Source of the DNA: Costus lasius
Taxonomy: Eukaryota > Streptophyta > Magnoliopsida > Zingiberales > Costaceae
DNA length: 64,000 bases
Assembly: GCA_027563935.2 (NCBI GenBank)
Contig: CM050449.1
Span: 82,863,178-82,927,177 of the forward strand
Direction of reading: 5' to 3'
Both the position numbers and the translations under genes were made by a program. The notes beneath the pieces are model-generated. The model made no database searches, was not told the DNA's origin, and saw only the letters and a list, made by a program, of their open reading frames with translations. Positions 54,141 to 64,000 of the stretch are shown here, piece by piece (the first letter of the stretch is position 1; each line of letters starts with the position of its first letter).

Positions 54141-57100
54141 TTTCTTTCTTAAATAGTGACAAAGTAATGGATAATTCTCGTTGATTATTCGGCAGTAGCT
54201 TGTATAATTTTATTTACGACTACACTATTAAACTAATGTTGATTATAAGCTCAAACAGTTTCGATTCTTCCAAAAAAAAAAATCAATCTTTGAACGGACG
54301 CCGTCGCCGACATCAACTTGCCACTGATTCGTCTTCACCTCCACAGTCTATTTCTTTTTTTATTTATTATGTACGTAATAGTTTGTCGTGGTGGCTCTTG
54401 TCCGCATTGCGGCGTGGTTGTCAACACCACGCGTTGACCGATCGAGAACTACTAAATGTTATATATCTGTTAGAGGATAAATTATAATCAATAGTTTCTT
54501 AAATATGTTACATATTTAGTTAGGATAAATTTCTAGATTGTATGATAGGACAATGACAAAATTGTGGCATTAGTGTGGTAAAAAAAATCTAGAGTCTACA
54601 ACTTAATTACTTTGACATTGTTTGCCTTGTAAAATAGTAAGGGAAGCTAGGCATCATAAATTTAATGATTGGACTAGGGTACAATTGGCTACTAAATGGT
54701 CTTAGATAGTGAGGAAACTAATTCTAGTAAGGAATGTGATTGCTATCTCTTGCTTCATGGAAAAGAGAAATTGTAAGTGAAAGTCACACGTGGAAAGTAA
54801 AAAATGTGAAGCAAGATCAATACGTTCCTAAAAATTGTTATGCTAATGAAAATATAAAAATTAACATTTAACACCAAGGTCAATTAGAATTCTCAATATC
54901 AAACACAAAAATTCTTCATCAATTTCTTCAAATCATCAATGATGAAAATAGTCCAACTTAAAGTTTTAAACCTCACATGGTGCGCATCCTTCGTCATGCC
55001 AAATGCCAAAGACAAAGTGACATGCAAAGTAATTATGCTTGGTCCTACCATTAGTTTATAGCATTGAGCCTAAAAATGATGTTAATTTCTTTTTTCTAAT
55101 ATTCTACCATTGTTCATGGAAGACAAATTCAATAGTTAACCAAGAGAATTATAACATAATTAACAAGATGACAATGAAAAAGACAAACACATATAATTCA
55201 AACTATATTACTAATGAGATGGCTAACGAGGAACACAAATACCCTCAAAGGCAATTGAAAGTTGAAAGGTTGTTTTAAGAATGAAATAAAATGTTACATT
55301 CCTAAAAGCAAAAAAAAAAAAAAAAAAAAGGTATTTGCAAGCATATATCCATAGTCGTATTTTAAGACGCTACTATTTCTTATTGACATTTAGGTATGCA
55401 ATTAAATTACTCTTATTGACATTTAGGCTACTAGATCTAGAAGGAGTAATTGGTATTGGCCAAAGTTTCACTCGCTAGGAGTGTATGATTGGTCTTTGCT
55501 TATGTGCAATGTTGAAACTTCTCATTGTCACAAAATGAGGCCATGGCCATTCAAATGTGGTCACTCGACAATGAGACTCCAACCAAAATTTGTGGTCCAT
55601 TTTACACTAAATATATGATTAAGCATACAAATGTTTACATGTGCACACAAGAGTCATTGCATTGGCAAGCGAACAACGAAAAGGAAGACCCAATCCACAC
55701 CCATCTTTTTCAATCCTTTTGACAGTAGCTGGGGGCCATAAGCCTTTATCTATATTGTCGGGTAGCCGATACAATGGCGTGTTACCGAGGCAGCTTGCTC
55801 GACTCTTTCTTCCTCTTTGTCTTCTTTAGAATATAATATAAATCAATTAATATAAGGCAATGTTTTTTTATCTTCACATAGGTTTATAGGAATTTGAAAT
55901 CCTATAAATCTTATAATCATGTCTTTCACTTTTAATTATGAGGACCATGAAAAAACTTGTCTATGATTTTTTTTTTTTAATATGACACGGTATAGAAGAA
56001 GATAATTTTTTTTTAAAAAAATAAGGAAACTTAAATAAAGAGAAAGAAATGAGAAAAATTGTGTTGCACTCTTAATTTTTAATGTATGTTAAATAGGTGG
56101 ACATAATTTTTTTTTATTTAATGATAAACTCTTCTTGTCATTTCAAGAAGAGTTATTCATATATTTTTGTATAGTTAAATAACACTAGTAACTAGGTAAT
56201 AATAAAAGCCACAACTAATTATACCATAAATGAATTGACATGAGATATCCATTGTATTATATTTGCCCACTTGAGAATTAATAAACACAATAATTAAATT
56301 TTACAAGTATGACATGTTTTATAGTTTGTGTTTAATATAAATATCAATAACAAAGAGATTAAACTACATATGAATATTATGATAAAAATTTATTGAATCT
56401 TAATATTTTTATAATTTAATTAATTGTGATGTGTTCCTAGATTTTTCTTGCTATATGTAACACCACAATAACCACTAAGCAATAGTAGCTTAGTTTTGTA
56501 CCAAAAGTTTTTTTTTTACATAATTAAATTAAAGAATTTAATTTAAATTTAAAATAAGCCAACATGAACATGCATAGATGTAGACATAGACTCGATGCAT
56601 GTGGAGGAAGTATCCAAAATTAGAAAGTATTGCTTATAAAATTGTATCAAATATTACATGCTCAAGTCAATTTGTAACAAATTTTTACAAATCTATTATA
56701 GAATATGTTAAGTGTAGAGTATGAAATTTATACAACTAAATTTGTGTGTTCCAATTTCATGAATTTTCTCAGTTACAAGCATTGGAAGGCGTCGACTAGG
56801 TTCAGATGCCCCATCTTTGCTTCTCAGCTTTGATTTGACGTAAAGAGGAGATGATAGCAACTCAAATTTTGTGGACTGGTTTCCATGAGTGATCTCCCTT
56901 TTGATATGAGAGCATTTTGACATGATATTTGATAAATTTTATATAATTATTGTAAATCCTTATTAAACATAGACATAATCAATATTTATGTCTACTTTTT
57001 AATTTTTATTAGAATGCAATCCTAATTTTAATGAGGCACTAATTCTTATTATTTTGTTTATCATATTATCAATATGAGGTTTCATCATTTGGATGAATGT

Positions 57101-57250
57101 CATGATCAAATCTTGAAGCCTAATTTCAAGTGCAAACAAGGGACCAAAGCAAGCCCAAGTATCAGCCCAAAGATTACCCAGCTCACAAAACCAGCCCAAT
57201 ATTTCTCAACGTTCACCTCAAGGAAAATCTCAGCTTCTAAATACTAGATT
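54141..57250. other. AT-rich intergenic region
   Basis: No recognisable gene or transposon. It has an A-run at about 55309-55330 and several T- or A-runs. A 71-codon minus-strand frame at 56923-56708 matches nothing I know. Confidence 0.6.
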
Positions 57251-59006
57251 TCGAGAGTCCAAATACTCTTCAATTAGCCTTCATTTGCGGCCTGAGAGAA
57301 CTGCATCACATGCACCTTGCAGCCAAACATACACTAGAGGTGCTGTCCGTTGCAGCTTACGAAAAGAGCAAACAAAGCTGGGAAAGAGCAAGTTACATGC
57401 TATTTGCTTGAAGGAGAAAGATGGCAGGAAGGGGCAGCTTGCTTGATGGTAAAGGAAACAAGTGCAGCTACTCAAATGGGAAGTTCCCGTCGAAGCAAGG
57501 AGACAACAATAAAAGGAAAGAAAGACAGCATAAAACTCTTGTAATCCCCTCATGTAAAAGTAGACTTTGAAAATGAAATAGAAATAGCTTTGTTTCATCA
57601 TATCGGATGTCTCCTCCTCCCCTCTGGCGCTTGTGTCGCCACAACTTTCTTCTCTAATCTCCCATGGATTTGGGATCTACTCTTCTTCTCTAAACTTCCA
57701 TGGATTTGGAAGCTATATCCTGCTAAATTAGATATTCCCATACTTCTCGATGTCGCCGCTTCTTCATCATCGTGCTGCCTATCCAGTAGGTGGATTGAAC
57801 TGAAATTTCAGCCACGCTGATGAAGCTACTATAGGTAGGTTGGTCTTTAGCACCGTACTCTAGGGGTTTATGAGATGATGATTGGAAAACGAGTGGGTTT
57901 TGAGACGAGAGAAGTAAAAGTGTATCGGAAAATGAGTAACAAGGAAACTAGCGAGAAATAATGCGAAAAACAGCAATGAATACATTTCAGGGCAACATGG
58001 ACGATGAAAAAACCAACGACACCCAAATTCGCAAATGAAACTCACTAATCTCTCTTAGCGAGCGATTTAAGCATAGCACGGCAACAAGGCAGTGGACTTA
58101 GCGGCGACTTAGCTCGCACGCCTATGAATATGTGGTCACACCAAAGCTAGGGAATGTCCACGTCTCCGGTGTACAAATGCCCATGGGTAAAGAAATCAAG
58201 CAAGGACAACACAATGAAAATCTGAAAACCGGCGAACCTGACGTACCGGTGGTGCAATTTACTTCTTTGAAATGAAAGACGATTACAACCGGTAGGCGAA
58301 GAATCAAGACCGAGCCAAGGATCACATACCTTGCTCCACACTCTAACCTCTCTGAAGTGAGCTCCTATCACACAAGAAAGCTAAAGAACAAGCTAACCTC
58401 CAGCTCCCTTTTATAGAGTAAGGGTGGGAATATCACACCACAAGCATCACTAGGGAACACACCACAAGCATGACTACCTACTCTAACTAACTAAAAGCAG
58501 TTACAATGCTGCTGATGTAAGCATTAACTAACTCATACTAACTACTACCAACTAAAGTAGATGAGGGAATCTAAAGCTGGGAGCATGGCCTGGGCCTCCT
58601 GGGCTGCAACTGGGCCGTCAAACCATCTCGGAGCACGTGGCGATGAAATAGCAGAATTTATTGATGGTGGGCTGACTCATCACTATGCTAGCTTGTTCTT
58701 GGGCGGTGTTGGTCAATTGGTTGTGGTAATGATCATTGACCAGATCTTCAGGTAGCCGAGGTGTCAAACACATGGGTCACAATACCTCAGTTTGGGCTGA
58801 TAGTGGGCTAATGGCTCTCGCGAATCGATTTGGTGGTTGACTTAAACATTGGGACCACCTTATCGTGATTGTGTTGGGCCCCTTTAAACATTTTAGAGGA
58901 GGTGAAACCTTGTTTGGAGAGAAGTCCATAGAATGACCATGTTTCTCTGGTTCTGGAGCTGCTGAGGAGGGTTCTCCTACAACAATCCCCCCTAGGTTTG
59001 AACAGT
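57251..59006 (-). repeat. Possible minus-strand LTR or promoter-bearing repeat
   Basis: The minus strand has a good TATA box, TATAAAAGG (58415-58407), followed by a C/T-rich leader and a splice-donor-like AAG/GTATGTG near 58332. This arrangement and the absence of coding frames fit the promoter part of an LTR. Ends and family are not resolved. Confidence 0.3.
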
Positions 59007-60730
59007 TTGTTGGTGTTTATACCCTAAGACCTAGTTTTGGTCTTTACTTTATACTACTGTACTACTTGACATTGATATTTCTTATATATCATTCTGGCAT
59101 TGTCATTATCATGCTTAGTTTACATCTGCGATTATGTTCTTACATAATAATGTCCCTGGAGATAGATTGGATATGTGCTCAAACTCTTGTCCCCAATCGA
59201 TGTACCTGAGTGGATATAGGACAGCTCTGGTACTTGTAAGACTGGTATATGGGCTGGTTAGGCACGAGGTGCTATCGCAGACATATGGGTATATTAGTGG
59301 TAGATATATTGGATCGACCCACTGTGAGGCACTTACTTGGTGTCATGAGTTATCCTCATAAGTAACAGGAGATGCATTGATCCCTTGACTTGAGGTCATT
59401 GACTCTTCTATATAGTTAGGGACATGCTTTGATACAACCTAACACCTCACCATAGTTAGGAGGTCATAACAGTTGTCATTGAGTATGTTACAACCCATAT
59501 GAGAAGGTCAATGTACAGATAGAGGATTTGCCCCTTCCTAAGGGAAGCTTGATATCCATGGGCCCCCCTATGGTTCTATGACTGAAAGTGTATGGTCATA
59601 CCCAGGTGAGAACTTGATTTAGTCATAACCATGAAATTGGGTAAAAACAAGTGGTGACACACTTGTCCAATCGGATATCAGTTTGGCAAAGAGACTGTAA
59701 TGCATCTGTACCTAGTTGCGATGATGGGGATGTCAATGTCGATATCTATTCCGATGACTTGGGTAGTAGTGATGCACTACTAGGTGCCACTCACTGCTTG
59801 TGATGATCTTAGGTTATCACTGCCAATGTCAGAGGAATCTACAGGGGTCTCACACATTGATACTCGAGTTCTCGTATTGATCGGGAAGCCTTATGATCGA
59901 GTTATTGGATAACTCAGATCTATTTGGGAGATTTCATCAGCGCCAATGGGTTTGATGAGATGGAAGAGACTTATTGGAGCCAAACTTTATTTTTTATAGG
60001 TTGACCCAAAATTGACCATGGTTGGTCACATTAGAGTTAAGGTTGCATTGAATTGGATCTAATGGCTTAATCAACCAATGTAATGAAGTTTGGGCTGGCT
60101 CATTGCCCAATGAGGTCCAATAATAAGTTGTCATAAAGAGATAAGAGGGCATAAAGGTATAATGGGGATGAATCTTACCCCATTGGCGCCTATGGGTATA
60201 ATGGGGAGAAGTTGGCGCAATGTGCTTCATTAGGAAGCAATTAGCGCCTCCCTCTTCATCCATAGATGGAAACCTTGCCTCTATGGCAAGGGTTGGGGCG
60301 CATATGGCTTCATTGGCTTGTATGGCTAGTGTCAAGCGCATATGGTTGATTGGAAAGTGTTTATGGGAACGTCTTGGAGACTTAACTTAACACAAACCCT
60401 AATTAGCACCCCATAAACCCTAGCCACCCACTCCCCTTTGCACCAACCGATTTATAGTTCATGTGTTACGCCTATATGATACCTCTTGCCGCCCCTTGCA
60501 TCGATCTATGATAATATATGCAAGAGCAAGCAAAGAAGTTGGCGTGAGCAACTTCTAGGGGCAAGAGCAATTTCTCTTAGCGTATCTCTTCCTTTCCAAG
60601 CCGCAAGCTTCTTCTCCTCTCCTCCTCTTGGTGCAATTGTTGGAGAAGGTTGGCGGCATCATCTCCCATAGAGCCGCAAGTCTTCTTCTTTATCTCCTCT
60701 TGGCGTAAGAGGGGCTAGGGCTTGGCGGCA
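59007..60730 (+). repeat. Family-2 copia LTR, complete (about 1.72 kb)
   Basis: TGTTGGTGTTTATACCC to TTGGCGGCA. Its first 1.4 kb match the complement of the LTR of B (8792-10261) in order and in many blocks. There is no primer site after it; another LTR of the same family follows two bases later. Confidence 0.75.
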
Positions 60731-60732
60731 CT

Positions 60733-61985
60733 TGTTGGTGTATATGCCCTGAGACCTAGTATCGGTCCATCTTTTGTACTACATGACATATATATATATA
60801 TATATATCATTGTGGCATTGTCATTATTAATGTTTGTCTATATTTGCGATTATGTAATTACATGATAATGTCCCTGGAGACAAATCGGATCTGTGCTCAA
60901 ATGATTGTCCTCAGTCGATGTACCTGAGTGGATATGAGACACTCTGGTACTTGTGAGACTGGTATATGGGCTGGTTAGGCACGAGGTGCTAACACAGACA
61001 TATGGGTATATCAGTGGTGGATATACTGGACCGACCCGCTGTGAGGCTATGACTTGGTGTCATGAGTTATCCTCATAAGTGATAGGAGATGCATTGATCC
61101 CTTGACTTGAGGTCATTGGCCGTTCTATATGGTTAGGGACATGCTTTGATACAACCTAACACCTCGCCGTAGTTGGGAGGTAATAACAGTTGTCATTGAG
61201 CATGTCACGACCCATATGAGAAGGTCAATGGACAGATAGAGGATTTGCCCCTTCCTAATAGAAGCTTGATATCCATGGAGCTCCTCTATAGTTCTACGAC
61301 TGAAAGTGTATGGCCATACCCAGGTGAGAACCTGATTTAGTCATGACCATGTGATTGAGTGAAAACAAGTGATGACACGCTTGTCCAATCGGATATCAGT
61401 TTGGCAAAAGGGACTACAGTGTATCTGTACCTAGTTGTGATGATGGGGATGTCGATGTTAATATCCATTCCGATGACTTGGGTAGCAGCGATGCACTGCT
61501 AGGTGCCACTCACTACTTGTAGTGACCTTAGGTCAGCACTGCCAATGTCAAAGGAACCTACAAGGATACTCGAGTTCTCATATTGATCGGGAAGCCTTAT
61601 GATCGAGTTATTGGATAGCTCGGATTTATTTGGGAGATTTCATCAGCGCCAATGGCCCTGATGAGATGGAAGAATGTTATTAGAACCAAACTTTATTTTT
61701 GGCAGATTGCCCCGAAATTGACCATGGTTGGTCACATTTGGATTAGGGTTGTATTGGATTGGATCCAATTGCTTAATCAACCCATGCAATGAAGTTTGGG
61801 CTAGCTCATTACCCAATGAGGCCCAATAACTAGTTGTCATGAAGAGAGAATTGGCTAAAAGGGTATGATAGGGATAAATCTTATCCCATTGACGCCTAGG
61901 GGCTCAATGGGGATAAGTTGCGCAATTTGCTTCATAAGGAAGCAATTGGCACCTAGCCCTTTGCTCCTTGGATGGAAAGCATGCT
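60733..61985 (+). repeat. Family-2 copia LTR, truncated
   Basis: TGTTGGTGTATATGCCC onward, parallel to 59007-60270 with many small differences, and with a (TA)n run near 60789-60808. It ends near 61985, where a minus-strand gypsy integrase fragment begins. Confidence 0.7.
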
Positions 61986-62038
61986 CAGGACGAAGTCTAT
62001 GCTGAGGTCCCTCCATGGACCCTTAGAAATAGGTAGTG
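61985..62038 (-). pseudogene. Gypsy integrase core fragment
   Basis: The minus strand encodes LPISKGPWRDLSIDFVLS, the start of a Ty3/gypsy integrase core with the first catalytic Asp. It continues, across the insertion at 62039-63627, the zinc-finger part at 63628-63996. Confidence 0.75.
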
Positions 62039-63627
62039 TGATATAGGGGTAGATCACAAACATGCAAACAACGAGTTTCGAAAATAGTTTTGATAATATC
62101 ATAAACTAAAGAAAACCCAATTAACCTAACGAGATTGGAAAATAGTGTTTTTGTATTTTTTAGATAAGAAAACCGAATATTAACTACTTGCAATAAAATA
62201 AATGACAATAACTTAAAGAAAACTCACCTTGGACCCCTTAAGAATAGAAGGTGTCACCTTCCCGTTCTTCACCGGTCCAATGGTTGATGTCATGAAGTAG
62301 GGCCGCATGAGCTTACACACATGCAATCAACCAATGCCCACACATGCGTGGGTGGGTTTAGAATTAAGTGCTCAACACATTTAAAGGTCAAGAGGGAAGC
62401 TATTCTTCCAAATTCTCTTGCTAACAGTAGAGGGACTATCTAGAAAGGGGGGAGGAAGGAGGTGGAGCGCCAAGCTTCCTTTTCCTTGCGCCAATCCCTA
62501 CAAAAACCCAAAGATGTGTAGTAAGATGTTCTTTAGAGTGTAGGGAGAGAAAAACACGAGGTTGGAATACTTAACTTAGAGAATCGCCTTGAAGAAGACC
62601 AAGAGATGCACCCATGTTCTTTGCGCCATCTTGAGTTCTAAATCTCTTTGGTGTGTTTTCCTTGATGGAGATGGGTCTTGGCCTTGCTTGTTGAAGGGAG
62701 AGGCGAGGAGATAAGAGGAGAGGAGAGGCTCTTGAGGAAAGAAGAGGGGAAGAGGAGGTTTGGGCAACACAAGCACCCATCTTTGGCTAGGAAATTACTC
62801 GACAATATTATTCAATAATGTTGTGCGCATGATGCAATGGGGATACAATAAATAGGCAGCTAAGGGATGAGGATAAGGTGAGGGCAAGGTGGTCATTGGC
62901 CCCTTGCGCCCCTTACATAATTGGAGAAAATTTGAAATGGAGACAAGACATTAAGTGGGCTGATCTTGTTGCCTTCTTTGGATGGTTGAAATGGCAAATC
63001 TTTGAATTTGAAATGGCTAGCTTTCTTGAGGTGTTGGCGCATAGGAGGGAGAATTTGAACGTTGAAAACCTTCCTTGTTGGCTTGGGAGGAAAAGAGAAG
63101 AAGGAAAGAAGTCTTCCCCCTAATTGTGGATCTTGATGGCGCAACTCCTTGATTTGTGGATCTAGATGGGCGCCTCCTTGAATTGTGGATCTAGATGAGC
63201 CTTGCTTGAATTGTTGTTGTGGTTGGCGCAAATACTTCCATGGGCTGGCCTCTCGTCAATTGGAAGGGAATAATTGAAGTGGAGCTTGATGTTGAGTTGA
63301 GTTAGAAGTCTCCCTTTGAGCTACTTTGAAGTGAACCTTCCAAATTGGGAGCTAGTCTTCTTGCAGTGGAGTGAGCTAGCTGAAATTTCCCCTTGAGCTG
63401 AATTTTATATGTATCCATACTACATGCTCTAACCTACCATGACATTACAATGCACAACCTACCAACAACATTCATTAAAGTAAACTACATGATAGACTTG
63501 GGGGTGGAACTAACCTAAAATGCCATGCAATGCAAATAAGGAAAGTGGACTCTAAGTTAAGCCATACCTGACGAGCTTCCTCCGAGCCCTAGTGGATCTT
63601 CTAGGAGCCGTGTTAGGCCCTCCATCA
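62039..63627 (-). mobile_element. 1589-bp TG...CA insertion, probable solo LTR
   Basis: TAGTG stands at 62034-62038 and 63628-63632. Between them the sequence starts TGATATAGGGG and ends CTCCATCA, so TG...CA ends with a 5-bp duplication. No element coding region is inside. The minus strand has a TATA-like TATTTATTG, then a leader-like region, so minus orientation is likelier. It contains three roughly 31-bp repeats with GTGGATCTAGATG (63123-63215). Confidence 0.75.
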
Positions 63628-63996
63628 TAGTGGGGTGTATAGACCAGTGTTCGGGGGTCGAGGCTTAGCCATTTGACAGGTGCCATAGGGGCGGATAATG
63701 CGCTCTACATCTTTATGCAAGGAGGGCCAAAACAGTCGCTCCTTGGCCATCTCAAATGTCTTGTCATGTTTATGGTGGCCAGCAATGCCACCTGCGTGCA
63801 ACTCTAACAAAAGGTGGTCACAAAGGAAGGACCGGGGAATGCACAACCAGTTCCCAAAGAACAAATAACCCTCACACAATTGGTAAGGTGACTCAACATC
63901 CTCAGACTCACTTAGGCAAGTATAGATGGCACCAAATTCTAGGCAGCTAGAGTACTCATCCTTAACATAGGTGAAGGTATTAACGTGGGTACGCAT
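63628..63996 (-). pseudogene. Gypsy pol fragment with integrase zinc finger
   Basis: The minus strand encodes GYLFFGNWLCIPRSFLCDHLL, LHAGGIAGHHKHDKTFEMAKERLFWPSL and TGLYTPL (given in pieces). This is the HHCC zinc-binding domain before a Ty3/gypsy integrase core; the second Cys-pair reads YGTCQMAK, so its first Cys has become Tyr or Gly. The frame runs off the right window edge and is split at its left end by the insertion. A decayed copy. Confidence 0.78.
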
Positions 63997-64000
63997 AACA

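Noticed and set aside
56708..56923. 71-codon minus-strand frame
   Set aside because: I recognise no domain and see no supporting structure around it; kept only as a note within the intergenic feature.

Overview
The window is nuclear DNA of a flowering plant, made almost entirely of LTR retrotransposons packed into each other, with one intact host gene. Evidence for a plant is the plant-type Ty1/copia elements primed on initiator Met-tRNA (TGGTATCAGAGC), a Ty3/gypsy element with a primer site resembling the tRNA-Asp type of Athila/Tat elements, and a two-exon LRR receptor kinase of plant subfamily XI. I cannot tell monocot from dicot. I saw no tRNA or rRNA gene, CRISPR array or bacterial-type operon.

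Left block (1-19860). Copia element A (1-8791; its 5' LTR is cut by the window edge) has LTRs with only two mismatches seen over 1352 bp and a gag-pol frame broken by three TAG codons. It sits inside the LTR of a second copia family, element B (8792-about 12740, minus strand). B meets, head to head, the 5'-truncated plus-strand element C (about 12743-18002). C ends inside the LTR of an older minus-strand relative, D (18003-18805), which is followed by a diverged plus-strand LTR (18830-19860).

Middle block (19861-43623). Two gypsy LTRs in minus orientation (19861-21315 and 42153-43623) bracket 20.8 kb. Inside are a copia element F (22590-32567, target duplication AGGGG) with an unbroken 1294-codon gag-pol; a gypsy gag with a decayed and deleted pol on the minus strand; a second gypsy primer site and LTR end (from 36475 upward) carrying a 42-bp minisatellite; and exon fragments of two host genes, cytochrome b561 and ATP-dependent phosphofructokinase, fused together.

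Right block (43624-64000). After the resumed flank of the old LTR and AT-rich spacer comes a GC-rich deleted chromovirus-like gypsy element H (44902-47190, target duplication ACAAG). The single host gene, an LRR-XI receptor-like kinase, is on the minus strand (47776-52792). The rest is AT-rich spacer, a possible minus-strand LTR promoter (around 58410), two adjacent LTRs of the B family (59007-61985), and a gypsy integrase region split by a 1589-bp TG...CA insertion with target duplication TAGTG.

The most interesting signals are a duplicated, covarying RNA hairpin in the copia leader; the fused cytochrome b561/phosphofructokinase fragments inside a gypsy element; the hybrid LTR structure of F; the head-to-head B/C chimera; and a run of in-frame stops that nearly all fit C-to-T decay at CAG or CGA codons.
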